Notes: generated by a model from the letters alone, not told the origin. DNA of 64,000 nucleotides from Fictibacillus terranigra (GCF_030412265.1 NZ_JAUHLN010000003.1:248001-312000); one strand, 5' to 3'. Positions 17,502 to 25,955 are shown, numbered from the stretch's first letter. Numbers and translations are program-made.

Positions 17502-18467
17502 CTAGAAAATCGTCTGTATGCGGTCTCCCTCTCCTGCAGCCAGAAGTACGGCAAGCCGGATTCTGGCCTTCTTGCTGTCATAATCCTTGCCCAATATCAC
17601 TCCATGTTCAGCAAGATCAAACGTACTTCCGAGATAATCATAGGTCGGATAGACTTGGCCTTCTTCAGAACTGGTCGTAATGACAACCTTAATACCTGCT
17701 GCAACAGCTTCAATAATGGATTCCATCATCAATGGGGCAACCTGTCCCCTTCCAGCACCCTCAAGGACAATCCCCTGAACTCCGCTGTCCATGGCGGCTT
17801 TCACAAATTTTCCGTCCGCACCGATGTAACACTTGATGATGTCAACAGCAGGCACTTCTTGTACTGCCGTATAAAATTCTCTTCCAATAGGCTTTTGATA
17901 AGCTACCACCTTATCATTGTCAATGATCCCCAAGTAACCAAATCCGAACGAATTAAATCCCTGCAGGTTGGATGCATGGACTTTTTTTACATACCTTGCT
18001 GTAAAGATCCGCTCGTTAAAAACAACCACCGTTCCGGAACCTTTTAAATTGGGATCGCAAGCGGTATAGATGGCATGCCTCATATTCGTATACGAGTCAC
18101 TGCCGATCTCGCCGGGCGAACGCTGTGACCCGGTTACAACCACTGTCCTGGGATCAGCAATGGTGAGATCAAGAAAATATGCGGTTTCCTCAATACTGTC
18201 CGTTCCGTGGGTGATGACTACTCCATCATAAGCGGAATCTTCATACAAGTTTTCAATCGCTTCTTTAAGCACGTTTAAATGTTCAAAGGTCATGTGCATA
18301 CTTGGCACTTGGAACAGTGAAAAGATATTCACTTCAATATCGTTCGGGAGTTCAATCATTGCAGCCAGCTCTTCTCCCGTTAAAGCCCCTGATGACAGCA
18401 GTCCTGTCGTTTCATTCGGCTTACTGGCAATCGTTCCTCCGGTTGTGATCAACGCTACTTTTTTCAT
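17502..18467 (-). CDS. ansA: L-asparaginase (type I, AnsA family)
   Basis: Hydrolyses asparagine to aspartate and ammonia. The 321-residue protein has the two catalytic threonine segments: TTGGTIAS near residues 8-15 and HGTDSIEETAYFLDLT near 87. No signal peptide, so cytoplasmic. The ATG at 18467 has GAGGAGG upstream; the longer reading has no ribosome site. It neither overlaps nor closely follows ypdA, and a hairpin at 18548-18574 separates them. In B. subtilis ansA is linked to ansB; here it stands alone. Confidence 0.93.
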   Translation of the reverse strand: MKKVALITTGGTIASKPNETTGLLSSGALTGEELAAMIELPNDIEVNIFSLFQVPSMHMTFEHLNVLKEAIENLYEDSAYDGVVITHGTDSIEETAYFLDLTIADPRTVVVTGSQRSPGEIGSDSYTNMRHAIYTACDPNLKGSGTVVVFNERIFTARYVKKVHASNLQGFNSFGFGYLGIIDNDKVVAYQKPIGREFYTAVQEVPAVDIIKCYIGADGKFVKAAMDSGVQGIVLEGAGRGQVAPLMMESIIEAVAAGIKVVITTSSEEGQVYPTYDYLGSTFDLAEHGVILGKDYDSKKARIRLAVLLAAGEGDRIQTIF

Positions 18468-18540
18468 ATGTAAACACCTCCTCAGTATCATAACACATGC
18501 TATTCGCTACAAAAACATCCATTCTTAACGAAGCACAAAC

Positions 18541-18574
18541 AAAAAAACAGCCCGGTTCTAAAGAAGCGAGGCTG
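18541..18574 (-). terminator. terminator-like hairpin over the ypdA stop codon
   Basis: Minus strand GGCAGCC...GGGCTG stem core CAGCC/GGCTG at 18548-18574, followed by TTTTTTTG. The stem is short with a large loop, so termination is likely but not certain. Confidence 0.55.
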
Positions 18575-19538
18575 CCAGCGTTTCGGCGATCAAACCGCCA
18601 TGGAATCTTCCGTTCTCAATAAAAATTTCATTGGCATTGTTTCCCGCCGCAATCACACCGCAGATAAACACATTTTTCACATTGGTTTCCATCGATTCAG
18701 GATTGTAGGCCGGCCGACCGGATTCATGGTCAATAAGAATCCCAATTTTCTTTAGGAAATCATGGTCGGGATGATATCCGGTCATCGCAAACACAAAATC
18801 CGCTTTTACGGTTTCTCTGTTTCCTTTTTTATCAAAAATAACTGTATTTTTTCCGATCTCAAGAACATTTGATTGAAAATGCATCGAGATTTTCCCGCTG
18901 TTCACATGGGAAACAAACTCAGGCAGCACCCATGGTTTCACACTTTTTGAATAATCTTCTCCCCGATAAAGAACCGTCACTCTAGCACCCGCTTTTTGAA
19001 GCTCGAGAGCTGTATCGACTGCTGAATTTTTTCCTCCGATGACCGTTACATCTTTATTATAGTAAGGATGGCCTTCTTTAAAATAATGAAACACATGGTT
19101 CTGATCCTCCCCTGGGATGTTCATATAGGCAGGATTATCATAATATCCGGTTGCAATAACAACAGCCTTCGCTTCATACTCATATATATCGTCCTTCGCC
19201 GTTTTAGTTCGGATATAATAGGTTGTATTGTTCTTTTTTTGAACTTCTGTTACTTTCTCAAAGGTACGGATATTCAGTTGTTTTCGTTTGGCCACCTCGC
19301 GATAGTAGGTCAGGGCATGAATTCTTCTCGGTTTCCTTTCCTCATTCACAAAAGGCACATTACCGATCTCGAGCTTTTCACTTGTGCTGAAAAATGTTTG
19401 ATGGGTCGGATAGTTATAGATCGACTCCACAATGTTTCCCTTTTCAATCACCACATAGGATAGCCCTTTCTCTTTCACGGAGATGGCTGCGGATAAACCG
19501 CATGGACCCCCGCCGATAATACACACATCGTACTTCAT
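18558..19538 (-). CDS. ypdA: YpdA-type bacillithiol disulfide reductase (Bdr)
   Basis: FAD-dependent pyridine nucleotide-disulfide oxidoreductase that regenerates bacillithiol from its disulfide. The 326-residue protein has the FAD-binding GGGPCGLSAA at residues 9-18, the NADPH-binding GGKNSAVDTA near 167, and the late FAD motif NVFICGVIAAGNNANEIF. It lacks the CxxC of thioredoxin reductase, as usual for YpdA, whose catalytic Cys is in GPCG. Start ATG after AGGAGAG. Position between gudB and the prsW region is as in B. subtilis. Confidence 0.93.
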   Translation of the reverse strand: MKYDVCIIGGGPCGLSAAISVKEKGLSYVVIEKGNIVESIYNYPTHQTFFSTSEKLEIGNVPFVNEERKPRRIHALTYYREVAKRKQLNIRTFEKVTEVQKKNNTTYYIRTKTAKDDIYEYEAKAVVIATGYYDNPAYMNIPGEDQNHVFHYFKEGHPYYNKDVTVIGGKNSAVDTALELQKAGARVTVLYRGEDYSKSVKPWVLPEFVSHVNSGKISMHFQSNVLEIGKNTVIFDKKGNRETVKADFVFAMTGYHPDHDFLKKIGILIDHESGRPAYNPESMETNVKNVFICGVIAAGNNANEIFIENGRFHGGLIAETLAASLL

Positions 19539-19601
19539 TTCTCCACTCTCCTGGTTTCACTAATCTATCGAATTAATCTTTTTTAAGCTCACCCAAAAAC
19601 A

Positions 19602-19637
19602 ATAAAAAATTCCCTATCCATTAATGATAGGGAATTT
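19602..19637. terminator. bidirectional-looking terminator after gudB
   Basis: Perfect stem AAATTCCCTATC/GATAGGGAATTT at 19607-19637, with T-rich flanks on both strands, 20 bases after the gudB stop. Confidence 0.88.
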
Positions 19638-19656
19638 TTTCGCCTTTTGCAAAGTA

Positions 19657-20937
19657 TTAAATCCAGCCCCTGAATCGAGAAGCTTCAGCCATTTTTCGCA
19701 CGCCCACCATATAAGCAGCGAGACGCATGTTTACCTTTCGGTTCGTTGAAGTTGTGTAAACGTTATTAAAAGACTTCACCATAACGCTTTCAAGTTTCTC
19801 TTCCACTTCTTCTTCTGTCCAATAATACCCCTGGTTGTTCTGTACCCACTCAAAATAAGATACCGTTACTCCGCCAGCACTTGCCAAAACATCTGGAACG
19901 AGAAGAATGCCACGCTCGGTTAGAATTTTTGTTCCTTCAAGTGTTGTTGGGCCGTTGGCGGCTTCAACTACGATTGAAGCTTTAATATTATGAGCATTTT
20001 CTGCAGTGATCTGGTTTTCTATCGCTGCCGGAACAAGAATGTCGCAATCGAGTTCTAAAAGCTCTTTGTTGGAGATGGTATCTTTGAATAATTTAGTTAC
20101 GGTACCAAAGCTGTCTCGTCTTTCAAGCAGATAGTCAATGTCAAGGCCATCAGGATCATGCAATGCACCATAAGCATCCGAGATTCCGATAACCTTTGCA
20201 CCTGAATCATGCATAAATTTCGCTAAGAAGCTTCCTGCGTTACCGAATCCTTGGATAACGACTCTTGCACCCTCAAGTTGGAACCCGCGTTTTGCAGCCG
20301 CTTCACGAATGCAAATGGTTACACCCTTTGCTGTAGCAGTTTCTCTGCCGTGAGAACCGCCGAGAACCAATGGCTTGCCTGTGATGAAACCCGGAGAATC
20401 AAACTCTCTGATTCGGCTGTATTCATCCATCATCCATGCCATGATTTGTGAATTGGTAAATACGTCTGGCGCTGGAATATCCTTTGTAGGTCCAACGAGT
20501 TGGCTGATCGCTCGGACATAGCCGCGGCTCAGGCGCTCCAGTTCACGGAACGACATGTTGCGGGGATCACAAATGATTCCGCCTTTTCCGCCACCGTAGG
20601 GAAGATCTACAATTCCCGCCTTCAAGCTCATCCAAATCGAAAGTGCTTTCACTTCTGTCTCTGTTACGCTTGGGTGGAACCGTACTCCCCCTTTAGTCGG
20701 TCCGACAGAGTCGTTATGCTGTGAACGGTATCCCGTGAAAATTTTAGTAGAGCCGTCATCCATCTTCACTGGAATGCGGACTGTCAGCATCCGGATCGGT
20801 TCTTTAAGAAGTTCATATACTTCTTCTGGGTACCCTAATTTATCAAGTGCTTCGCCAATCACCGACTGTGTTGCGGTAAGCACGTTGTTATTTTCATGGT
20901 TATCTGATTTGTGATCTGCTGCGTTTTGGGCAGTCAT
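19657..20937 (-). CDS. gudB: NAD-dependent glutamate dehydrogenase GudB/RocG
   Basis: Catabolic enzyme converting glutamate to 2-oxoglutarate and ammonia. The 426-residue protein has the catalytic Lys segment [27 protein letters not shown], and the Rossmann motif [15 protein letters not shown]. No 9-base duplication like that of the cryptic B. subtilis 168 gudB is apparent. Two starts are possible: ATG 20937 after GGAGG at 7 bases (used) and ATG 20952 after AGAGGTG. Upstream, a cre-like sequence at 21046-21059 suggests CcpA control, as known for rocG. gudB versus rocG cannot be separated from the sequence alone. Confidence 0.93.
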   Translation of the reverse strand: MTAQNAADHKSDNHENNNVLTATQSVIGEALDKLGYPEEVYELLKEPIRMLTVRIPVKMDDGSTKIFTGYRSQHNDSVGPTKGGVRFHPSVTETEVKALSIWMSLKAGIVDLPYGGGKGGIICDPRNMSFRELERLSRGYVRAISQLVGPTKDIPAPDVFTNSQIMAWMMDEYSRIREFDSPGFITGKPLVLGGSHGRETATAKGVTICIREAAAKRGFQLEGARVVIQGFGNAGSFLAKFMHDSGAKVIGISDAYGALHDPDGLDIDYLLERRDSFGTVTKLFKDTISNKELLELDCDILVPAAIENQITAENAHNIKASIVVEAANGPTTLEGTKILTERGILLVPDVLASAGGVTVSYFEWVQNNQGYYWTEEEVEEKLESVMVKSFNNVYTTSTNRKVNMRLAAYMVGVRKMAEASRFRGWI

Positions 20938-21045
20938 TTGGTTACCTCCCATAATTGTCACCTCTAAAGTTTAGTCCATCTTCAGAGACAGTATACACCT
21001 TTGTTAGTCCTATGAGAAGGGAATTTTAAAGATTATCGCGAAAAA

Positions 21046-21059
21046 GGTAAGCGCTTTCG
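21046..21059. promoter_or_regulatory. cre-like CcpA site upstream of gudB
   Basis: The sequence GGTAAGCGCTTTCG matches 12 of 14 positions of the cre consensus TGWAARCGYTWNCW. It lies 109 bases before the gudB start, where it could overlap or precede the promoter. Confidence 0.45.
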
Positions 21060-21090
21060 TTACTATTTTACTATCCTATCGCCCGCATAA

Positions 21091-21119
21091 TGAAACCCTC
21101 CCAAGATACGGCGGGAGGG
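21091..21119 (-). terminator. terminator-like hairpin after ddl
   Basis: GC-rich stem CCCTCCC/GGGAGGG at 21096-21119, just after the ddl stop at 21127. The following T run on the minus strand is short (TTTCATT). Confidence 0.55.
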
Positions 21120-21126
21120 CATCCAT

Positions 21127-22044
21127 TTATTTTTGAAGGGAGAGCTGGATCAGCTTTTCGATCATATCAGGGTAAGAAAGACCTACTTCTTTTGCTGCGT
21201 CAGGGAACAAGCTGGTAGGTGTCATTCCAGGCAGTGTATTCACTTCAAGAATGACCGGTGCACTTCCGTCGTTCGGAACAATGAAATCTACCCGGGAATA
21301 CACTTCGCATCCCAGTACTTCATGCGCCAAGACCGCCTGTTTTTGAAGCAACGCAGTCGTACGATCGTCAAGGCGCGCAGGTACATAATGCACACTCCCG
21401 CCTTCCGCATATTTAGACTCATAATCGTAATACGCATTTTTCGGTACGATTTCAACCACCGGGAGAGCACTTACTTTACCTTTTTCCCCCATTACCGCCA
21501 CTGTCACTTCTTTGCCAGAAATAAATTCTTCCACCATCACTGTATGATCATGCAAGAGCGCGGATGTGATGCCGCTCAGCATTTCATTTTTGTTTTGGGC
21601 GATGGTCAATCCGATCGTAGATCCCTCATGATTAGGTTTGACGACTAGCGGATATCCAAAAGGAACATCCAATTGATCTTCACTGTAGAGTTTTTTCTCC
21701 AAAACCAACTCATTTGCTGTACGGATTCCGGCAATTTTAAAGAACTGCTTCGAACGGGCTTTATCCATCGCCAGTGCCGAAGCAAGCACTCCAGAACCGA
21801 CATAAGGTATTTTAAGCATATCAAGCAAACTTTGCAGCTTTCCGTCCTCACCATACTTTCCATGCAATCCGATGAATACGATATCCGCATTCAGACCAAT
21901 AATTTCTTCCAAACGGTCAGGATGAAAGTCAACTCCGATTACTTCATGCCCTTTCGATTCCAAAGCGTTCATAATCTGTTTTCCACTTGATAAGGATACC
22001 TCTCGCTCTGCAGATACCCCTCCGTATAAGACTGCAATTTTCAT
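21127..22044 (-). CDS. ddl: D-alanine--D-alanine ligase Ddl
   Basis: ATP-dependent ligation of two D-alanines for the peptidoglycan precursor. The 305-residue length is that of the short DdlB type rather than the about 354-residue B. subtilis Ddl. Motifs: the N-terminal GGVSAEREVSLSSG, ATP-grasp segments HEGSTIG and ILEVNTLPGMTPTSLFP. The ATG at 22044 has GGGAGTG about 9-11 bases before it. A GTG 12 bases upstream (22056) is possible. It is monocistronic, with a hairpin after it. In B. subtilis ddl is next to murF; this location differs. Confidence 0.93.
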   Translation of the reverse strand: MKIAVLYGGVSAEREVSLSSGKQIMNALESKGHEVIGVDFHPDRLEEIIGLNADIVFIGLHGKYGEDGKLQSLLDMLKIPYVGSGVLASALAMDKARSKQFFKIAGIRTANELVLEKKLYSEDQLDVPFGYPLVVKPNHEGSTIGLTIAQNKNEMLSGITSALLHDHTVMVEEFISGKEVTVAVMGEKGKVSALPVVEIVPKNAYYDYESKYAEGGSVHYVPARLDDRTTALLQKQAVLAHEVLGCEVYSRVDFIVPNDGSAPVILEVNTLPGMTPTSLFPDAAKEVGLSYPDMIEKLIQLSLQK

Positions 22045-22183
22045 GTGTGTAATCACTCCCACCCCAATAAATATATGTAGTTCATTATATTCCCTGCCAC
22101 GTTTTGTGAGCTTTTCTATAAGGAAATCCCATCTATCATACCATGTTTGGAGGATGATGTAATGGCATATGTGTTTTTTTAAA

Positions 22184-22213
22184 ACAAAAAAACTCCCGGA
22201 TTTCCGGGAGTTT
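22184..22213 (-). terminator. intrinsic terminator overlapping the ypbH stop codon
   Basis: Perfect stem AAACTCCCGGA/TCCGGGAGTTT at 22190-22213 with a 2-base loop, followed on the minus strand by TTTTTGTTTT. The ypbH stop at 22212-22214 forms its 5' edge. Confidence 0.9.
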
Positions 22214-22802
22214 ACTTAAAATAGGAATTGATCTGTGATATGGCATTGCTCTTCATCAGCGCTTTTCCATATTCGATCACCCTGTAGCTTGTTATGGTTG
22301 AAGAGCTTCCGAATTCGGCCAATAATGCAATAAGTGTATCCAGTTCTATATCAGGAAGATCCTGTTCTTCAAATTTTAGATAAAAACAGCTTTCGAATGA
22401 ATAGAGTGCTCCGCCGTCGATGTTAAGCTGGCCAAGGCGTTTTGCCAATGAGATCACATCTTCAAATGACGAAAATTCATAGAAGATTTCGTCACTTTCA
22501 TCCAAGGTAACCTGCATTTCAATATAGTCTTCATCATAATCGTCTTCGAGTTCATACTCGTTATGACCTTTTGTCACAATGACCACCATTCCTTGCGCCG
22601 GTAAAGCAAAAACTTCAACAGCAATCGGTCCGTCTGCTTTGAATCCTACTTCATCGTCTGCTTCGGTCATCATATCTCTGAATAGTTGATGAACTTTCGG
22701 AATATCCTGCCAAATTTCATCTTTGGAGATTCCGCGTTCCTTCAAATCATCAAACGTTAGGAAGATCTTGATTTTGTTATAAGTTAATCGCTCTACCCGC
22801 AT
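22212..22802 (-). CDS. mecB: MecA-family adaptor protein YpbH (MecB)
   Basis: Paralogue of MecA, the adaptor that brings substrates to the ClpCP protease. The 196-residue protein keeps the family N-terminus MRVERLTYNKIKIFLTFDDL, an acidic linker (about residues 95-125) and the C-terminal ClpC-binding domain ending SNAISQINSYF. The overall sequence is closer to YpbH than to MecA, and it sits in the ypb region. In B. subtilis YpbH has a minor role in competence and sporulation. Monocistronic by its terminator; the promoter was not identified. Confidence 0.9.
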   Translation of the reverse strand: MRVERLTYNKIKIFLTFDDLKERGISKDEIWQDIPKVHQLFRDMMTEADDEVGFKADGPIAVEVFALPAQGMVVIVTKGHNEYELEDDYDEDYIEMQVTLDESDEIFYEFSSFEDVISLAKRLGQLNIDGGALYSFESCFYLKFEEQDLPDIELDTLIALLAEFGSSSTITSYRVIEYGKALMKSNAISQINSYFK

Positions 22803-22891
22803 TTCTGGTCCCCCTTACGATCGATTCCGCATCTCTTTAATACACTATATGAGTGAGCAGAAAGTTGGTGCTAACTTCTCTTTGCCACTGT

Positions 22892-23830
22892 TCAATGATT
22901 AAGAAGCGGTCGTTTTTCATGTTTTCGTTTTTTATGAATCCATTGTTCCCAATCTGTTTTTGTGTTCCCTATTATCATGTCTTTAAATTTGGTTTTTATA
23001 TCATTGGATAAATATTCAATCCCCAAGCCCCCCAAGCCGATCTGAAGGCAGGGATATTCTTTTTCCACCACTTCAAGCCATTTCAAGGTGTCTGAAAGAT
23101 GTTCTTCCATTGTACAGGAAACCACTAACAGCTTAGGGTCGATTTCGTCAATGACCACACTGAGATCTTCTGGAGGAATCCCTTCACCAAGATAGATGAC
23201 TTCAAAGCCCTTTTGCCTTAAGTAAAGCGTGAAGATGAGCAAACCTAATTCATGTGTCTCTTTCAATCCGCATACCGCCAGAACCTTTGGCCGATATCCG
23301 TCTACAGGCAGATGATAAATGACATTGCCGATCTTCGCTTTCAAAAAAGATGTTGCGTAATGCTCATGGGCGACTGTGATTTTTTGATTTTCCCACATGT
23401 GCCCAATTTTTACGAGTAAAGAACCTAATATATCAATCGTAACTTTTTCTATTGTAAACAGGCTGAATGCACGGTCCAATACTTCCTTGGCTTTGTTTTC
23501 CTGAAAAGAAAGCAGAGCAGCCAGCAGCTCGTCCGCCAATTGAACTGCCAGATCCTTCTGGCTGCTGTTTTCCATGACGAACTCGTCGATATTATTCCCG
23601 TGATGATCAAGCAGACCTACAGCCTGACTTATGGTGAAACCATGTTTAATTTTGTTCATGAGCCATTTGATGATATAGATGTGTTCATCTGTATAAAGCC
23701 GGTGTCCTGCTTCATTTCGCTTGGGCTGGATGATGGAGTATCTTCGTTCCCAGGCTCTTAAAGTTCCTGCTTGGATGCCAAGCATCTTTGACACAGCTTT
23801 AATATTATACTTCCCTTCCTGTGAAGCCAT
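22892..23830 (-). CDS. MerR-family regulator with B12-binding domain (CarH/LitR-like)
   Basis: The 312-residue protein has an N-terminal MerR winged helix (VSKMLGIQAGTLRAWERRY...HRLYTDEH), a helical bundle, and a C-terminal cobalamin-binding fold. In the bundle, Trp146 and Glu156-His157 match the W-x9-EH motif of light-sensing CarH proteins. In the Rossmann part, Glu191-x-His193-xx-Gly196 matches the ExHxxG loop whose His is the lower cobalt ligand. Glu follows the Trp. Known: CarH/LitR proteins repress genes in the dark when loaded with adenosylcobalamin. Inference: this is a B12-dependent, possibly light-dependent repressor; targets unknown. ATG at 23830 after GGGGGA. Confidence 0.85.
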   Translation of the reverse strand: MASQEGKYNIKAVSKMLGIQAGTLRAWERRYSIIQPKRNEAGHRLYTDEHIYIIKWLMNKIKHGFTISQAVGLLDHHGNNIDEFVMENSSQKDLAVQLADELLAALLSFQENKAKEVLDRAFSLFTIEKVTIDILGSLLVKIGHMWENQKITVAHEHYATSFLKAKIGNVIYHLPVDGYRPKVLAVCGLKETHELGLLIFTLYLRQKGFEVIYLGEGIPPEDLSVVIDEIDPKLLVVSCTMEEHLSDTLKWLEVVEKEYPCLQIGLGGLGIEYLSNDIKTKFKDMIIGNTKTDWEQWIHKKRKHEKRPLLNH

Positions 23831-23863
23831 CTCTATATCCCCCAATAGCTGATTATACCTTTA

Positions 23864-23902
23864 AGTATAGCGGACTGCTTTCCTTGTGTAAAATTTGTAC
23901 AA
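23864..23902 (-). promoter_or_regulatory. SigA-type promoter of the B12-MerR gene with an overlapping dyad
   Basis: Minus strand TTTACA (23887-23892), 17-base spacer, TATACT (23864-23869). An imperfect palindrome TTGTGTAAAATTTGTACAA at 23884-23902 covers the -35 and contains two TACA units. It is a candidate operator for autoregulation, since CarH operators are TACA-rich. The 11-base spacing of CarH operators is not seen, so this is only suggestive. Confidence 0.5.
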
Positions 23903-24006
23903 CGGCTCACAATCATACGCGTACATGCATAGTACTAAAACTAAGGGAGTATTGGTTAAATCCCCGTTAATAACTTTTTGTAAAACACATTTTAACTGAA
24001 AATTGA

Positions 24007-24037
24007 TAAAAAGGACAGCCCCTGCATTTCAGGGCTG
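24007..24037 (-). terminator. intrinsic terminator of the CBS-domain gene
   Basis: Stem CAGCCC/GGGCTG at 24016-24037, followed on the minus strand by TCCTTTTTATC, 7 bases after the stop codon. Confidence 0.78.
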
Positions 24038-24043
24038 GCCGGA

Positions 24044-24676
24044 TCAGTCTTCATGTATGCTTAATATTCTGAACCCAGACTGGCTGAGCTTTTCCACAAA
24101 CTTTTCAAGGTTTGGCGTTTTTTCCACTTTCATGACCATCCTTCTTACGAGCTGATCGGTTTCATCAAAAGTGGTCAGCGAGATAATATTTTCGTGGAAT
24201 TGTTTAGTAATTTCAGACAGCCGGGCTATTCTGCCTTCTGTTTCAAGGGAAGCGAAGGAGATTCTGACCCCAGGCTTCTTCATGCCGAACGCACTTTGAA
24301 ACTGCTCCAGAACATCATACCGGGTCACAACGCCAAGCAAATGATTGTGCTTGTCAGTGACAGCAACGATCGGCATGTCTTTCACAATGAGGAGCGTTCT
24401 TTCAAACATTTCATCCTCACAGATGGTCTGGTTTTTACAGCAAGCAATATCGCCGGCTTTGGTTTTTTCTAGAAACTGCTCCTTCGACTTGCCGCTTGCA
24501 AAGAAAGCTTCATAGATGGAATGCCGGGTAAGAATTCCTTTAAACCGTTTGTCCGAGACAACCGGAACACCATCGATATCATGTTTTTCCAGAAGGTCAA
24601 GCACTTGTTTGACGGAATCTTTTTCCATCACAAAATGTGTTTTTCGCAGCGGGATCATATTGCTTTTTACAAACAT
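24044..24676 (-). CDS. CBS-pair protein with C-terminal ACT-like region
   Basis: The 210-residue soluble protein has two CBS motifs, about residues 5-65 (DIDGVPVVSDKRFKGILTRHSIYEA) and 75-130 (MPIVAVTDKHNHLLGVVTRYDVLE). A C-terminal part, about 135-210, resembles an ACT-type ligand domain. CBS pairs bind adenosine nucleotides. AcuB of B. subtilis has the same domain order and length, but the sequence identity looks low and the neighbours differ, so I give no symbol. It has its own terminator and stands alone upstream of the B12-MerR gene. Confidence 0.8.
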   Translation of the reverse strand: MFVKSNMIPLRKTHFVMEKDSVKQVLDLLEKHDIDGVPVVSDKRFKGILTRHSIYEAFFASGKSKEQFLEKTKAGDIACCKNQTICEDEMFERTLLIVKDMPIVAVTDKHNHLLGVVTRYDVLEQFQSAFGMKKPGVRISFASLETEGRIARLSEITKQFHENIISLTTFDETDQLVRRMVMKVEKTPNLEKFVEKLSQSGFRILSIHED

Positions 24677-24736
24677 ATCCTCACTTCCTCCCCGTCTTCA
24701 CACGATTTAAATTTTGAGAATATTTAAAATCTTTTA

Positions 24737-24765
24737 TTGAAAATACTGTAAAATTGCCTTATCAT
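24737..24765 (+). promoter_or_regulatory. SigA-type promoter of the 72-residue gene
   Basis: TTGAAA (24737-24742), 17-base spacer, TATCAT (24760-24765), about 45 bases before the start. Confidence 0.55.
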
Positions 24766-24809
24766 GAGATTAACCATTTAAAATATTTAAAAGAATGGAG
24801 AGGAACATC

Positions 24810-25028
24810 ATGACTTTATTAAAAATCAAGACAAAATCTCTCGTGTTGAATAAAGATTTACAATATAATGAAAAACTTGGCCTACCTGTAGAAGTGTATT
24901 GCCCGCTTTCCCACCAAACGATCGCTTTCGGTCGCATTGAAACAATGGATGATTGTTTTGTAGTGATTAATTCAGAAAAGCATTCCATTGCAGACCATTT
25001 CTTTTTCGGATGCCCCTGCGCATGCTAA
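24810..25028 (+). CDS. small protein of unknown function with a CPCAC end
   Basis: A 72-residue plus-strand gene with a good Shine-Dalgarno (GGAGAGGAA) and a promoter candidate. I do not recognise the family. The protein is soluble, rich in Lys, Leu and Val, and ends in HSIADHFFFGCPCAC, a Cys-x-Cys-rich tail after a hydrophobic patch. This could bind metal or be a site of lipidation or disulfide; none is shown. It converges with ypbF, the two stop codons being 4 bases apart, with no terminator visible. The start is ATG 24810; the longer reading has no ribosome site. Confidence 0.65.
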   Translation: MTLLKIKTKSLVLNKDLQYNEKLGLPVEVYCPLSHQTIAFGRIETMDDCFVVINSEKHSIADHFFFGCPCAC

Positions 25029-25032
25029 CACT

Positions 25033-25485
25033 TCATTTATGATATAGATTAATGTTGTACTCTGCCTTGACATACTCCAATACCTGATGCCTATTCTTCC
25101 ACATTTCCGGCCTTGGCCATAAATCGTCTCCGCGTTCAATAATCTCTTTCCTGATGCTTTCATATTCTTCATCTGCTTTTGCACATTTCTTTTTAAGCCG
25201 TTTCCACTGAACCCCAGCCAATAGAAAATAGATCCCGATAAACCAGATCATCTTGTCACCGGCCAGTGAAAGCATTGCCGCCCTGACACCTTCCATATGG
25301 TTTAGCTTAAATCCGTACAAGTAAATCAAACCAAGACAACCCATTAATGCACTGTAAAATGCCCACCACTTCATCTGTCTGTCATACAAGTCTTTTTGTT
25401 CTTTTTTTTCAATCAGCGTGTTAAGGACCACTTTGCAGATTTCTGAGATAAAAGGCTCGACCTTCCAGTAGTTGATTGCGTTCAT
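25033..25485 (-). CDS. ypbF: YpbF-type membrane protein (DUF2663)
   Basis: The 150-residue protein has two hydrophobic helices near residues 42-60 and 80-100, flanked by charged helices; the C-terminus ends NINLYHK. This matches the DUF2663 family and B. subtilis YpbF, which follows ypbE in the same order. The ATG at 25485 has AGGAGG 8 bases before it. Function unknown. No terminator separates it from the convergent small gene. Confidence 0.78.
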   Translation of the reverse strand: MNAINYWKVEPFISEICKVVLNTLIEKKEQKDLYDRQMKWWAFYSALMGCLGLIYLYGFKLNHMEGVRAAMLSLAGDKMIWFIGIYFLLAGVQWKRLKKKCAKADEEYESIRKEIIERGDDLWPRPEMWKNRHQVLEYVKAEYNINLYHK

Positions 25486-25612
25486 ATAAGCCCCCTCCTG
25501 CTTCAACGTATGCGTAATGGGAATAAATCATTCCCATTCACATACTGTTTTTGAACCAGTTGCCCCGAGGCTTTTCAGATGACACTCAGCACCATCGACG
25601 AACAGAACAAAT

Positions 25613-25656
25613 TGATAAAAAAAGGATGATGACGTAAGTTTAGTCACCATCCTTTA
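25613..25656 (-). terminator. intrinsic terminator after the YpbE-like gene
   Basis: Stem AAAGGATG.TGAC/GTCA.CATCCTTT at 25621-25656, with one mismatch, followed on the minus strand by TTTTTATC. Confidence 0.85.
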
Positions 25657-25661
25657 ACACC

Positions 25662-25955
25662 TCATGATTCAATTTTCACTTTCTGTACATCATCATTGCC
25701 TTTTAACGGATCCGTTACTTTCGGAAACCAATAGTTATAAGTAAGGATAAATACCACGAGAAGCAAGAAGATCACTAAAAGGGACTTGGCCAGGGGCAGC
25801 CGGTCCTTTTTTTCCGTTGCCGATGGAGAACTTTCAGATTCGGGTTCTGCCGCATGTTCTTTTCTAATCCGTTCGGATTTTCTTTTATGAAATTCCTTCC
25901 TCGAAGGCAGCGGACGATCGCTGATTAATTCAGATTGTTCACTCATGTTCTTCAT
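25662..25955 (-). CDS. YpbE-like single-pass membrane protein lacking a LysM domain
   Basis: The 97-residue protein has a basic, Ser/Glu-rich cytoplasmic part (about residues 1-53), one membrane helix (LAKSLLVIFLLLVVFILTY) and a short outer tail ending KVKIES. It occupies the place of B. subtilis ypbE, but that protein is about 240 residues and carries a C-terminal LysM domain, which is absent here. Start ATG 25955 after GGAGG. It overlaps the end of ypbD by 17 bases, so translation is coupled. Function unknown. Confidence 0.7.
   Translation of the reverse strand: MKNMSEQSELISDRPLPSRKEFHKRKSERIRKEHAAEPESESSPSATEKKDRLPLAKSLLVIFLLLVVFILTYNYWFPKVTDPLKGNDDVQKVKIES

Noticed and set aside
19068-19463. 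131-codon plus-strand open frame inside ypdA
   Set aside because: Antisense to a full-length enzyme, no ribosome site, and no recognisable protein.
19657-20937. Cryptic gudB with a 9-base duplication as in B. subtilis 168
   Set aside because: No tandem 3-residue duplication is seen in the protein, so the gene should be active.
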